This document shows positions 1 through 11,821 of a stretch of 64,000 nt of DNA, in pieces; the first letter of the stretch is position 1; every line of letters starts with the position of its first letter. Origin of the DNA: Ophioderma brevispina (taxonomy: Eukaryota > Echinodermata > Ophiuroidea > Amphilepidida > Ophiodermatidae); NCBI GenBank assembly GCA_023653785.1, contig JAMKCH010058336.1, positions 1 to 64,000 of the forward strand, written 5' to 3'. The notes under the pieces are model-generated. The model had not been told where the DNA came from. It worked only from the letters and a program-made list of their open reading frames with translations, and searched no databases. The position numbers were made by a program, and so were the translations under genes.

Positions 1-610
1 CAATTTATGTCTTACAACATTTACAAGTAAATCAACAAGAATAACACTTCAAAAAATTTGGTGATGAATAAGGATACAAGTTAAAAAAAAAAACCAAAAT
101 TTACATAAAACAAAAGTGACAAAATGACATTGAGAAATGACTCAAAACACTATCCAAATAAAACATACTGATGACCTCGGAAGACAAAATATTTAACATT
201 TCTTTTTCAAAAAGCTGTAGGAGCAAATATCCGAGATATTTGTACGTCTGTAATTGAATGAAAACACCCTTTTCCTGAAAGTGAAACAGAATAACAAGGG
301 ATAAAACACTGTTAATCAACCTCTCTGCATAAACAATGAGTTAACTTTCAGTGCAAATTACCGTATAATTATATGGCCTCGTTATAGATTAAGTCCGAAA
401 TCGAGTAGATTAGCTGTTATTGAAGTTACGGTGCCAAATGTTAATGTACATAACCGGGAAAGAATGAGAACTATACAGTAACTATTAGTAGTGTTCAACA
501 TACAAAATTATTCCATAGGGAGAAAATATGTGACCTCACAAATGATTACTGTGGATTTTTTAAATGATTTGAAAGATAATCATTAGCAGAACTCAAAATT
601 ATGTGTGTCC
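1..610. other. AT-rich unannotated sequence
   Basis: I see no gene or repeat boundary here. Short open frames on either strand have no recognisable motif. Confidence 0.5.
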
Positions 611-612
611 CC

Positions 613-850
613 TGTTGAATGTTCCAATTAAGTGATCAGGCGCGTAGCCAGCCTGGTGGTTCCGAGGGGGCAAGCATGGTATAAGTTGCAACAACTGTCC
701 CGATCACAGGCAACAAAAATATCCCAGTCGCAGGGCAAAAGAGTTAAAAAAAAGGCCGATTTAACATGAATATAACATCTTTTACTCCCAATGTCTCCAT
801 CCAAATTTTTTTCAGAGGGGGACTTTTACTCTGCCGGGCCCTAACCCCAA
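613..850. repeat. Degenerate dispersed-repeat fragment
   Basis: The stretch starts with GGCGCGTAGCCAGCCTGG and contains a G-rich run, GAGGGGGCAAGC. The GCGTAGCCAG head resembles the start of dispersed elements in many invertebrate genomes. A comparable G-rich fragment lies near 60.1-60.4 kb. No second terminus is clear, so the limits are approximate. Confidence 0.3.
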
Positions 851-1149
851 ACACCTGGCATTATGCCACGTGCACTTGCATGACCAATTAGGTCCAGGAT
901 TAACATTCAGGTTTAAGTGAACCCAGATGATCCCTAGATGTGAACCTTTGTTGAGGTCATGCACTTAAACATTCAGGTTAACACTATATCCACACTGAAA
1001 ACATGGATTTGGCATGAAAGTGTCCTAGTTGACAATTAAAACATTGTCATTGCAGAAAAATTTTTGCTTATTCAAGAAATTAAAGCTAAAATGTTTTCAT
1101 AATGTTCAAATTAACAAATATCAGCCTTTCAAATTAATTTTAATCATCA

Positions 1150-1457
1150 CAGACATTTTCATGACTTGTAACTTCAATTTTGATTCTCAGATGAAAGGCT
1201 TTATTTTCTCTTGTCCGTCCTGAAATTTGAGGCCCCCCACCTCATTTCATTCCCAAGATAATAAACCGCCAGCTTTAAAATGGTTCAGCATCCATATTAG
1301 TCACAGTATAAGGGCCGTTGCAATATGCATTATTGCTTCTACTCTCAAACCCAAGTTTGTTTTTCCCATGGTACTTGATGGGTCATATGTGGAAGTGCCA
1401 GGCTCTCCTATCAAGTAGAGAACCAATAACACATCGGAACAAGCAAGGCACCTTTAA
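1150..1457 (+). mobile_element. T5 MITE copy, left end degenerate
   Basis: This is the inverse-orientation relative of the element at 9888-10231. Shared blocks include GCAATATGCATTATTGCTTC, GTACTTGATGG, GTGCCAGGCTCTC and ATCAAGTAGAGAAC. The right end reads ATCGGAACAAGC then CACCTTTAAA, matching the T5 terminus plus a TTAA at 1454-1457. The left terminus is not recognisable. It is non-coding, and short open frames over it are chance. Confidence 0.6.
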
Positions 1458-2431
1458 ACTTGTAATTTTAGTACCTGAAAATGACATTACAAAGATGACA
1501 AATAATGCATTCATTCATAATTTTCATTTTGATGGACATAACTAATTTAATACAATAAAATCATAATTTGTCATTTAATTTGTCATACACTCACCTTTAA
1601 TTTAATTTGTTAATGCACTAAAAATACAAATTAACAACATTTTGTCATTCATTGATTTGAATTGCAAGATTTGAAATGCACTGTGTTATGAAGCACACTC
1701 ATGTCATCCAAACCAGTTCAAGGCTGCATTTGCAAATATCGACCGTGCAGGATGAGGAAGAATTCCTGTTCCTGATGACAGTAAAAATATCAGATCCATC
1801 ACTGATATTAAGTTTCTTTCATCAACTCTCGCCGAAATCAAGGTTTTTTAAATAGGTCAATTCCTCAAGAAGTTCCTTTATTGATCACTATCAATGTTAA
1901 ATTTGCATTTGTGGATTGGATTCCCATCCAAGTTTGGAAATAAGGGTACATCCTTATAGAGTTCTCAGAGGCCTACCGCTACTTTCCTTTTCCGTCTGAA
2001 TTTTTCCTGTCATTATGTTCCTACTTCACTATTTGCCTGAAATATTTTTTGTATACAGCCAAAAGTTAATCTTCAAAATTGATTTAAAGGCGGACTCAGA
2101 TTTTTCTTGGGGAGGGCGCCGTCAATTTTCAGACAAAGCATGTTCTTTTTTTTGCATTTATGTAATGCTGTCACATATACTAAGCACTGTGGTGAAATTG
2201 TAAAGCCCAAATCAAGTCCTTCATATAGAAAAATCACAACTTTGTTATAAAATTCGGAGTTTGGGTAACTTTTGTTATATTCCCCCCCCCTATGGCATTA
2301 TATATACATACATAAATGCATTGGTGTATCAAAACTTTGGAATTGGGGGGCATTTTAGAGGCCGGGGGGTAATGGGTATTCTGGTCTGTTAACCACCCGA
2401 CGAGTTACAAAAAAGGTTAGACCTGGGGGCA

Positions 2432-2792
2432 TGTCCTCAGAGACTTGCAATATAGGGTATCAATTCAACTATATCGCTGTCAGTCCTCAATAGGGTATCA
2501 CATTTCCCTTTTCAGTTTCAGTTAAAGCATAAAATCAGCAGGAATCATGTTAGATTTGATAATTTTTTTTGTGTTGAAATCATGCACAAAAACACGAATA
2601 AAAACTCCATAAAATAGCTCATTAAATAGCTCCAAAACTGGCGTGTGAAATGGTAATATTACTTGGCCATGGGTCTCGGATAAGGTGTCTATTTGAATCG
2701 GTCTGGTCTCGGATAGGGTATCAATTTGATACAGGTCTGGTCTCAGATAGGGTAACCATTTCACTCGTTTCTGGTCTCATATTGGGTAACCG
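2432..2792 (+). repeat. Degenerate ~33-bp tandem repeat
   Basis: Units of about 33 bp with the core GGTCTCGGATAGGGTATCAA occur about four times in 2669-2792. Two more degenerate units with TAGGGTATCA lie at 2450-2505. The array is followed by GGGTACCCGGG and a 16-base C run at 2840-2855. It does not encode a protein. Confidence 0.7.
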
Positions 2793-2839
2793 CCGGAACC
2801 CTTGTAAACTCGGGTGGGTACCCGGGCGCAGTCAGGTTA

Positions 2840-2855
2840 CCCCCCCCCCCCCCCC
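2840..2855 (+). repeat. Poly-C tract
   Basis: Sixteen consecutive C residues followed by GGGAT. The length of such tracts is often uncertain in assemblies. Confidence 0.9.
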
Positions 2856-3190
2856 GGGATTTTAGCGTAAACTATCTTAGTTCAAGTTGACAATTTTTAA
2901 TTAATATACCAAAAAATACAATTTTGAAATCTCTGAGTCGCCTTTAAGGGTTATTTATATCCAAATTGCTAAAAGAAAAAGGATAGAAAGAAATGAAAAA
3001 GACCATGGAAAAAAAATAAATTGTCTCAGAAACCTGCTTGCATGCATGCATGGCAAGGGAATGGCGCACCAGAAACTTACAAATCCAGGGAGGCTGACAG
3101 TGAAACCGAGGGGACTGATCGCTAATTAGGCCCAAAATGGACTGACTATACATCGCCTTGTAGCAAGCATGTGAAACCGTCCTATTTGAC

Positions 3191-3547
3191 TTAAAGGGGG
3201 ATGGCCCGATTTCAGGGATATGAAGTTTTCATCTTGATCGATCGGCCTTCACTCCAACACCCATCTGTAAAGTTTCGCGCCGATATCTCAAATCGTGCAG
3301 CTGATGGAGAGCTAAAACGTGATTTGTAAGACCCATTATAGAGTACTGTGTAAAATTAATTTGGTCGACCAAAATGGGGTACATTTTCGCTCATAACTTC
3401 CAAACAAACATCCTTGGACTCTAAGATTTCACAGGGTAAATGAGAAAAATAGTTAGCTTTTCTTGATACCTAAATGTTGACTACTTCCGGTCAAATCTGG
3501 GGCTTATGGGGACGAGGGCATTAGCGATCGGGCCATGGAAACTTTAA
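3191..3547 (-). mobile_element. T1 MITE (TTAA-flanked), full copy
   Basis: Bounded by TTAA at 3191-3194 and 3544-3547. Read on the minus strand it starts near GGCCCGATCGCTAATGCCC and ends with CGGGCCATCCCCCTTTAA. Internal blocks are shared with copies at 22, 23.5, 55 and 61 kb, for example TTTTGGTCGACC and TTTAGCTCTC. No transposase is present, so it is a non-autonomous DNA transposon. The TTAA target plus AGG end fits Kolobok-like or piggyBac-like mobilisation; the superfamily is inferred. Confidence 0.75.
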
Positions 3548-4069
3548 AAGAATAAAGGCGGGCAATTTGTTAATCCCACAGCCCATTCCCGTGGACAGTA
3601 CTTCAATAAAAATGTGAGTGGTGACCTGTAGTGTAGGCGGAGTGCCTATCCTTCCCATCTTTGGTTGTTTGGGACAGAGACTCCATCGTCCTTGATTTTT
3701 AGAGCTGAAGCAGTCGTGACACAATTTTGACAATGATATAAGTAGGGATATACAAAAGATATTACCTCTCCAAAAATTCAGACAAATCCTTGTGTGGAAT
3801 CTTGCTCCTTACGGCCTACAAAGGATCATAATGTGTATGTTATAGCGACTCTATATGCCTATTCTCCATGAGAGAGACGTTAAGCAAAGTTAGCAAATCA
3901 TATTGCCCGCAATTTGGAAATTTTCGTACAATTTACACAGGACAAAGTCAGTGGTAAAAAAAAGGCTGTTGCGCATTCTGGTTTTGGACATAATAAATGG
4001 ACTTCAAAACAGCGTGTGTGCTTGGGGGGGGTTCGCCACTCCTCCCGCAAAACCAGTTTGGTTCACATT
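3548..4069. other. Unannotated sequence
   Basis: No recognisable gene. A minus-strand open frame at 3521-3733 runs from this region into the T1 end and has no known motif. Confidence 0.4.
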
Positions 4070-4224
4070 CCCAGCATATGCGGTACCCATTTATAACCCA
4101 GGGCGGAGAGAGGCGAACGAAGTAAAGTGCCTTGCACAAGGGTACAACCAATTGGCGACAGCGGGCTCGAACCCACAACCTTATGCCTTATGAGGCGAAT
4201 GCTGAATCCAACTGCACCACACAT
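4070..4224 (-). repeat. tRNA-derived SINE, tRNA head plus conserved body
   Basis: On the minus strand there is an A-box-like TGGTGCAGTTGG (plus 4208-4219) and a B-box-like GGGTTCGAGCCC (plus 4162-4173) at tRNA-like spacing. A body follows with GCAAGGCACTTTAC and AAATGGGTACC. This body type follows tRNA heads in several invertebrate SINE superfamilies. The tRNA cloverleaf is too degenerate for a functional tRNA. Polymerase III promoter activity is inferred. Confidence 0.65.
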
Positions 4225-4954
4225 GCCCCATATCAACCTTCAATCGCTGAGACTTGATTCCTTATTTGATTCCTATATGAGCTCCACCAATAAGTTGCAC
4301 CATTTTTTATCCAAAGCGAGCAACTTAAAAAATTTGACCCCTGTTACAACTGAAATTGACCATTTTTATTGATTTTTGCTGTTTTTAGTCTATCATATCT
4401 AAACCTACGTTGTATGATAGTAAAAAAATATACCTTTCCTGAATCCTTGGGTAGACACATAACAGACTTTTCAGCACGATTTGATCAATTTTAAAAATTT
4501 GACCCCTGTACAAACCTTCTTGTCTCCCCTCTCCGTAAGGCACTATTTGCGGCACTAAGAAATTATGTTTTCATGGTCCCTGTCCGTCTGTCTACATATT
4601 TAAGCACTCAAACCATTGTACTTGAGATGTGTACAAATGTCTACTAGCTCCGGGGCTCAATAGGCTGCACTATGTCCAGCTTCAAAGTATAAAGTAACAA
4701 CACGGGTGTATACATTATTCCAACTTTCAATATGTGCTAGTCAACTGAAAGCACAAGTGCCCCGGAACAAGTACACTGAAATGAGGTGGCAAGGGTATGC
4801 GGGTACAGCATCATTTCACTCAGACCTAACAAAAGTGTAAGGGTAGTGGGCTTTGGTCTACTTTAAAAGAAATGAGGTAATTTTGTATTTTCTGTCTTGC
4901 AAACAGACAGAAATTACAACACAGTGTTACCAAATCGTGCTCGTAACTTCAAAA

Positions 4955-5215
4955 TGCACCCGGGGGGCGGGGGTCTAAACTTTTGGGGTAGGTATGTGCC
5001 ACCCCAGATTTCAAAAATTGAGGCATCTGGAGCCTGATGTGAGGCCAAACAAAATGGGGGATTCTGGAACTAGGTTTTCCAAATTCAGAAAATAAGCTAT
5101 GATTTCCCTCAATTTCAGCTACGTTTTGCTGTTTTTGAAGAAAATTTGGTTCTTGGAACGAAATGGAAAAAAATGGGGGTCACGGGAACGAAAAAGAGGG
5201 GGCACATTACCATAA
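4955..5215. repeat. CCCGGGGGG-type dispersed repeat, one end only
   Basis: It opens with ACCCGGGGGGCGGGGGTC, then TTTGGGGTAGGTATGTGCCA. This resembles one end of the paired-end element at 48234-48595. The opposite terminus is not visible. A similar body lies at about 10310-10560. Confidence 0.45.
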
Positions 5216-5919
5216 TCTCCCAAAGTTAGAACAATCGGTAACAGTTTACAATAAATTTTTAGGATATTTGCTTGATCATAAAAAAAGGTGGTGTTAAAAT
5301 CACAAAATTGTACAAGCACTGAAATACTGCAACATGAAAGTACAAAGGTCTCCAACACAAAAACGACTGGTCAGTGTGAATTTTGGCTGTGCAACCAAGC
5401 CACAAAATAGAATTGGTACAACAGTACTACACGCGTAGGAGCTACTATATGGGATTGCATGATGTTAATTAATAAAACAATAAAAGTAGTGTCAAGGTCT
5501 TTATTACTATTTTTAGTTTCTATATCTTGTTACTGTTTTTATTACTATTGTTACTGTATTTATTTCTGATCTCCTTATTGGTCGTACATTTATTAGGATT
5601 AGATTCATTTATCGTTCTTATCTTTATTAACTCACTTATACGCTTACTTATTCTTATTAACCCACTACAATTAACTCAATCCCGCCTACTTCCAGAAATT
5701 ATGTTATGTTTCAATTAACAAATACAATGTAAAGAGCGCTTTTGCAATATTACTAAATATATCATTTTCAATTAAAAATGCCAAATAGATATATATAGAG
5801 CAGATATTACTAAATCACAATACTTATAGTCCTACCTTGGGATTTTAGGCAGTTTTTACCCTAATTCCCTTCCTGATTTTAGTTATGGCCTGGGAGAGAA
5901 GGAAGGAACAAAATGAAGA
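5216..5919. other. AT-rich low-complexity sequence
   Basis: The stretch at 5500-5720 is a pyrimidine/AT-rich run of TTATTACTATT-like units. Its leucine-rich open frame is a compositional artefact. No gene is recognised. Confidence 0.4.
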
Positions 5920-6010
5920 AAGCAGGAGAAAAGATTTGAACCAGGAGTTCTCTGCGGCCTAAATGCACAATTATAACCCTTTGACAAGCTTGTGCTGGGG
6001 GACAGGCCCA
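5920..6010 (-). repeat. Possible degenerate tRNA-like SINE head
   Basis: Minus-strand CTCCTGGTTCAAATC resembles a B-box and T-arm. The upstream AAGGGTTATAATTG is only a poor A-box match. It could be a decayed SINE. Confidence 0.3.
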
Positions 6011-6068
6011 TAGAAAGGGATAGCATGCCACCAGGGTGTATAATTTTGTCCAACATAGGTGTGTTAGG

Positions 6069-6206
6069 AAAGAGTTCCATATGGTAAATCTACAGAAACA
6101 ACTATTTTTTATTTATCGCACTTACACTAGAAACACTAACCTAAGGCCAAAAATAAAAAAGGAATTGTACTGTAGAAACTTCAAAGGGGGTACATATGGA
6201 ACTCTC
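6069..6206. mobile_element. Small palindromic MITE, AAGAGTTCC family copy 1
   Basis: Inverted termini AAGAGTTCCATATG and CATATGGAACTCT enclose about 110 bp. A second copy lies at 30679-30826 with the same ends and the shared interior ACCTAAGGCCAAAAATAAAA. It is non-coding. Confidence 0.65.
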
Positions 6207-6302
6207 GTGGTGTATCTGATGATGCAATTCAACCTAAAAAGTAAATATTGAACCTTGTAAGATCTTTAAATCAAGTAGATACAGAACAGCTAACTACTTA
6301 AC

Positions 6303-6581
6303 AGGGCCGTACGAAGGCTTAGTTTGGGGGGTGCGGGATTGAAAAAAGTGGACCTTTTTCGAGAAAGTGGACTTTTTTTTTGGTAAAGTGTACCCTAAAC
6401 CCCCCTAAAATGGTCCTTTTTTGTGACTTTTTGAACATTTCATCATCAAAAAGGGACTTTTTTGTTAAAATTCCACAAATTATTATAAAAAAAATAAAAA
6501 AAATTCCATCAAAAAGTGGGACCTTTTTCCCTTTTTGTGGAATTTTTAGGGGGTGCAACTGCACCCCACCTGCGTACGGGC
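6303..6581. mobile_element. Dispersed repeat with GGCCGTACG ends
   Basis: Ends resemble an inverted repeat: GGGCCGTACGAAGG on the left and the reverse complement GCCCGTACGCAGG on the right. Inside are repeated GTGGAC-CTTTTT blocks and TTTTTGAACATTTCATCA. A relative with the same internal blocks lies at 56214-56420. Open frames on both strands reflect T/A-run composition. Confidence 0.5.
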
Positions 6582-7168
6582 ATGCTACTTACTAAACAGT
6601 TTCAAGAATAATTTTGGCACTATTTTGGCAACATTATTAATTACCCCTTCACCCATGGTGGTAGCAAAATTTGCACATTCGAATAAATTTTAGTAGTCCA
6701 ATAAAGCCTCTTGAAAAATAGTGTGGTATTGTGTGGTAAACACTTAACCACGGACTTGGGCTACTTCTAGCCTCAGGATTCACTTCAGGTTCATTGTTTT
6801 AGCGCAGTGAAGGTGAACCATTGCTGAAAGCTAGCGAGAGATAGCAATTATGGCTGGAGCCTGCTCTAGATTTGTACACATAATGTCTCGCCTCAAGGCT
6901 GTTTTTCAATGAAACTGCAACCCGATATCAGCTGGTCTGCCCACGCAAGTTTGCCGATGGGAGGTCAGTAATTGCCAATCTGTATTGCTAAAGTCCTTGA
7001 TGTGCGAGGTCCAGGAAATCGCCTAGCACGGGTCCCGGTTAGGGTTAACTATGTAGCTACTAATAGAAAAAAACACACACACAACTAGGTCAGAATGATA
7101 CCATGGGCAACCACTCACCTTGCTGATAAAATTCTTGAATTAGAGAATAAAGGTATAGTTTTTTTTTA
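6582..7168. other. Unannotated sequence
   Basis: No gene or clear repeat recognised. Confidence 0.4.
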
Positions 7169-7267
7169 GTGTAATACAAACACGGGCGATAGCATTATTA
7201 GACAACAAGGCGGCAGGCCAAGATGTTCTATGCAAAAATAATGCTATCGCCCGTGTTTTTATTACAC
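7169..7267. mobile_element. 99-bp palindromic MITE
   Basis: A near-perfect inverted repeat of about 31 bp per arm (7169-7199 and 7237-7267) with core ACACGGGCGATAGCATTATT surrounds a 37-bp spacer. It would form a strong hairpin. No coding content. Confidence 0.75.
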
Positions 7268-8096
7268 AACAGGGCAGGGCTAAAAACAATGCCTTTATTC
7301 TCATTCTTAAACATATATTATGAGGTAATATTAAGTAATGCACACAAAAATAAACTAATTTAAATATCTCCACTTACACGGTAGGCACAAACCGTGTATC
7401 TATTGTCCCATATACAATATGGTGAAGTACATGCACAAAGTAGGCCTTTTTAGCATTAAAAAAATTATGGGCCAACACATTGATATACTGTTTCTTTTAG
7501 TCTTGCAGTTTAAGTAATTGAAAAAACCATTTGAAACAATATACCCACCAATATTGACTTTCAGAAACAAGACACTACACCTACATTTATTTTTATATTC
7601 CCAGCTACAAGTCCAGAGAAGTTAAAAAAGGGAACTTTGCACTGACAATTCTTTTAAAAAAGTAATTCAAAATTACTTTTATTATTAACCCCTAGGCACT
7701 ACCCACCTATCTATCGGCATCTAAGCACTATTTTGATTGGTCACTTGCAAGGTATGATCATGTAATGACCAAATCAGAGACACTGTAAGAATGGTGGTAT
7801 GGTTTACACAGAGATATAGAAGCACTATTTTGATTGGTTACTCAGAGGGCTATCTTATGTTGTGCCCTGAAATGAGCCAATCAGAGAGACTTATGTGGTT
7901 GTGCCCAAAGGGTTAACATCCTATTCAGGGGCGGATCCAGGATTTGAAAAAAACGTCAAAATCACCGGGGGGCTGAAGGCTGAAATTTGTCCAAAATGGG
8001 CTGATTTTGCAAGATTTTGCAGAATTACCGGGAGGCGCACACCCCCTCCTCCCCCTCCCTAGATCAGCGCCTGCTATTCTCCTGGCCTATTCTGTT
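7268..8096. other. Unannotated sequence with one GGCGGATCCAGGATT repeat head
   Basis: No gene recognised. AGCACTATTTTGATTGGT occurs at about 7727 and 7825. At 7926-8060 a fragment starts with GGGGCGGATCCAGGATT, a motif that also occurs at about 63103 and, as a remnant, at about 41738. It appears to be the head of a dispersed element. Confidence 0.4.
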
Positions 8097-8175
8097 GGAT
8101 TAAAAGGACATGGAGAGATATTCTGAGAATATTATTTTTGCTAAATTGCACTTGATTGCTTTAGAACATCTAGTG
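8097..8175 (+). mobile_element. T4 MITE, 5' fragment
   Basis: It starts TTAAAAGGACATGGAGAGAT and continues with AAATTGCACTTGATTG, the same order of blocks as the start of the T4 copies at 8688 and 35393. The rest is missing. Confidence 0.45.
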
Positions 8176-8493
8176 AGAAGTGAGAATATTCTGGGGTTTA
8201 AGGGAAAAGAAGAAGAAAAGATTATAAAAATCTCAGGCTTTGAAATGGCCTGGTGACTAATTTTCAGGTGTTTTTAAATAGGAAATAATACATTGCATTA
8301 GTTTCAGAACAGATCTTATGATTGTTTGTAACATATTAATTACTTCCAAATAAAACGGAAAACAACAAGAACTTTGCCAATACAAAAATAAAGGATTTAA
8401 TTTTACAAGCAGTTATTATATAGAAACAAAGTTGACAAGGTATCCAAAATATTGGAATGCCCAAATTGTTATTAAGCCCTTCAGGGGTGTATG

Positions 8494-9167
8494 GTGGCAG
8501 GCAGAGAGTGTATTGAGCCAATCCCACAATGCACCAGTTTGGGGAAATTCACCTCAATAAGGTCATGTGATCCTACAAAAATCCTATTTTTAACACATAA
8601 AAACCTTGACTTTTACATTCATCTTAGCCCACAAAACACTAGTACTTAAGGATTTTTTTATCATGATTATGAAATGTTTTGTGGTCCTTAAAGTGACAGG
8701 AGGAGATTTTTTGAGGATACAAATTTCTCTTAAATTGCACTTGATCGGATGTAGACCACCTACCGTGAACGTTTCGAAGGTTTATTGGACAAACAAGCAT
8801 GAAAGAAAACCGCAAACCTTGTTTGGAACGTGCCTGACTATCGTAATTGACCCCATAGAACACCGTGCTTTGAGTTTCTGTCGTGCACGACAGAAAGTAC
8901 TAAATCATCATCTTATTACATAAAGACGGCGTATTCGGCTTATTCACTTCAGGTGTGGTCTAATACATTGGAAAGCATTCCAAATATGCAAAAAACCCGG
9001 GTTCAAAAAAAATTGTGGGCGCTTCTTTCTGGAAATCTCCTCATATCTCTTTAAACTTCTTGAACACTTTTTATCCCCAAGTACTGACATGACATATGTT
9101 TAGTACAGCACAGATAGGCACATTGCAGTGCATTGTGGGATTGGTTCAAAATATCCTCTGGGTGGCA
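8494..9167 (+). mobile_element. C1 MITE carrying a nested T4 insertion
   Basis: TIRs of about 30-40 bp share the core CCAATCCCACAATGCAC (left about 8511-8533, right about 9130-9150). The body matches empty relatives at 12701-12976 and 37684-37995, with blocks GGTCATGTGATCC, ACACATAAAAACC and AAGTACTGACATG. Relative to those, the body is interrupted at its CCTTAAACTTCT by the T4 element at 8688-9054. It is non-autonomous with no transposase seen. Confidence 0.75.
8688..9054 (+). mobile_element. T4 MITE nested in C1
   Basis: Flanked by TTAA at 8688-8691 and 9051-9054. The ends AGTGACAGGAGGAGATTTT and the reverse complement AGAGATATGAGGAGATTTCC form an imperfect TIR. A 22-bp perfect palindrome lies at 8875-8896, centred on GTCGTGCACGAC. 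The empty C1 copies have a single TTAA at this place, so TTAA is the target duplication. Confidence 0.8.
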
Positions 9168-9887
9168 GGGGAGGCAGCTCCCTCAGAAGAATGTTGCAAG
9201 GGAAAATCGGGGAGGAAAACTCAGATACCGGTACTCATGCTAAATTAGCCCTTTTTGCACTCTATTGCCCAGTGATCAGGACATTTTTGCACGTACCAAG
9301 AATTTTATCCGTCAGAACAACTGGCTGGCTATGCACTTGATCCCCTACAACAACCCAACCCAATATTATAATCCCCACCAAGCAGTTCTCACAAACATGC
9401 ACAAATAAGTGAAATCTAACAACATCGTCCAGTGTCCCTTTAAGTATTAGTTGAACTTTTTAGTTCACAACTCATTTATCACAAGCCTACGTTACACTGC
9501 TACACAAACCGTACCCACTTAGACATAATCAGCATAAACTTTTGCAATCTTGTTATTGTTAAAGTAAAATTTTGCAATATTGTTGTCGTTTGTTAGAGTA
9601 CCTTGTCTATATAGTTCTAGAACACGCACCATTTGCAGTGATCAGGAACAGGATACAAGTTGTGACTCACAACTGTAAGATTACGCTACAGCAGAGATTG
9701 GGCTAGCTGACCTAACAGAGTTCAATACAGCCCACGTATTATCTACTGGAATAAAATGACCGGGACAGGACTATCTACTTCCTTGACAAGCGTTACTCAC
9801 TCCAGGATTTGTCCTAACCTTAACTTCAATATATAGTCTAAAATCCTGCACATGAATAAAATATCTTACAATTTGGGTTTGTTAGAG
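9168..9887. other. Unannotated sequence
   Basis: No gene or clear repeat recognised. Confidence 0.4.
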
Positions 9888-10231
9888 TTAAAGGTGCTTG
9901 TTCCGATTTATGTGGATTGTGTTCTCTACTTGATGTGAGAGCCTGGCACTTGCACATACTCCCCATCAAGTACCGTGGGAAACAACCTTGCGGTTTTAAT
10001 GTTAGAAGCAATAATGCATATTGCAAAGCCCTATTCAATACTATGCTAATTATTGATGGTTAACCAATAATACGGCGGGTTTTTTGTTTATATCTTTGGA
10101 ATGAAATTGATTTGAAGGCTCAAATTTCAGGACGACAATGAGAAAAATATGGCCTTTCTTCTGATATCAAAATTCGTACTACTTCCGGGTAAATCAGGGG
10201 GTCCCAAAGAAAATCGGAACACGCACCTTAA
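9888..10231 (-). mobile_element. T5 MITE, full copy
   Basis: TTAA lies at 9888-9891 and 10228-10231. The TIR is AGGTGCTTGTTCCGATTT on the left, with the reverse complement AGGTGCGTGTTCCGATTT on the right. The interior matches 1150-1457. Near the right end, CTTCTGATATCAAAATTCG resembles the T1 interior, which hints that T1 and T5 share ancestry. Confidence 0.75.
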
Positions 10232-11239
10232 ATGTAACTTTATTAACCAAAACATGTTACCTGATAAATATATGAATTGATCAATCATTTGAGATCAATG
10301 AAATGACCAGGGGGGGCATATGGGAACCTGAAAGTAGGACCCAGATCTATACCATTTTTATCAAAATGGGTCCCATAGCTATTTTGGAGATGCAGATTTT
10401 GGGTCATTTTTTTAACACACAGTTCCCATTTTTTCAATTGTTTTAGCATTTTTGGGAAGTTTTGGCTCCAGATTAAAGAAATAAGCTATTTTACAACAAG
10501 ATTTATGGTAATTTTAAAAAAGTGCCCAATCCTTATACAAATTGTCATGAGAAAAGGAGTTAGTTATATACCAGAAGGCTGCAAATGAGACCCATAATAG
10601 CATGTCACCCACATGGTCATTTGTGTTGTATACATCTCCAGGATTTTGAATTCTTTCTCATTGTACTGCTTTAACCTTTTCTAAAGGGGATTCTCCCTCA
10701 AATAGATTTCCCCAGGCCCATGCTCAAGTCCTGTTTCTCAGCAAGGACTATTTGACTACTTGAACACAATTGGCTCTATTGGCCGCACTTGAACTTGGAC
10801 ATCAGTGACTCACAGTGACTCAAGGATAGGACATGGCCAAGGGACCTTAAGATCCTGCCAAAACAGCAGGCAAAACAGACAAATATCAGATTTCTTAAAC
10901 TCACATGATGTTCCAACTGCATGCCATGATAGGCCTATCTTCATGGCATGGCAACAGTCTACATTTGCACCAAAACTTATGTTTCATCTTTCAGTCCAAA
11001 AAAAAAAAATAGATGCCCACAACTTAGGCATAAAAAAGTTTGTGTCCTGTGGCCAGAACAACCATAAATTGTTTGAAAAATAAAAAACAACAACTTTGGG
11101 CCAGTAAAAGCACAAAAATTAGGGATGGTGTGTTTTAGTTTAATTATGACAAAATACACCCAGAATTAGAACAATTTGGGCAATTTTTGAATCAGAACAA
11201 AAATAACCCCCAACTAAACTGGTCCGTTGATAACCAACT
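10232..11239. other. Unannotated sequence with a degenerate G-rich repeat
   Basis: At about 10310-10560 a segment starting CCAGGGGGGGCATATGGGAA resembles the body at 4955-5215. The rest has no recognised feature. Confidence 0.35.
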
Positions 11240-11296
11240 GACCGACCGACTGACCCGACCAACCCAAACGACTGACCGACCGACCGTCCATCCATG
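11240..11296 (+). repeat. (GACC/GACT)n microsatellite
   Basis: Degenerate tetranucleotide repeat of GACCGACCGACTGACC type. Confidence 0.85.
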
Positions 11297-11452
11297 TGTC
11301 TTATATTGATGCATGATGCTCAACATCCAACTGCTCTCAATTCTCAGATTCTACATCAGAAACTACAAACCTTGAAAGACCACTACCAAGAACTTGGACT
11401 TTGAGTCAGCCTACACAGAAGGACTTGGATGTGCGATAGGGATGTTTGATAT

Positions 11453-11800
11453 AGACTAAAAACAAACAATTTAAAGTTAATTGTAGTGTGGACCATATCG
11501 GATTGATCATGTCATATTTGGCCCAGATAATATCTACAGATAAGAATGCCCAAAGTTTTCTTGACAGTAAAGATAGAATGTACACTTCAGTCAAACATTG
11601 TTTATAATGTTTAGTGATGTTTATTGTGGTTAAAAAGGAAATCCAGTATAAGCCAAAATAAAATCAATACCTGCAGCATTTTACTAGTGACCATATAACT
11701 GTTTGACTTCAAACTTCTGACAATTAAGTTCAGGTAATTTAGGTTCATCAGTCCATGGAAATTAAACAGGACCTCGGGACTGCCGTCTGCTAAACTGGAA
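11453..11800 (+). repeat. Direct duplication 1, copy A
   Basis: About 348 bp, nearly identical to 11946-12309. Differences are a few substitutions and a block of about 16 bp (around 12175-12192) present only in copy B. Copy A ends at ACTGGAA and runs into 23 A residues. No protein feature is recognised in the duplicated unit. See the seam finding. Confidence 0.9.
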
Positions 11801-11821
11801 AAAAAAAAAAAAAAAAAAAAA
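11799..11821 (+). repeat. A23 run at duplication joint
   Basis: Twenty-three A residues. Copy B shows that two A are native after ACTGG, and one may belong to the following sequence. That leaves about 20 added bases. Confidence 0.9.
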
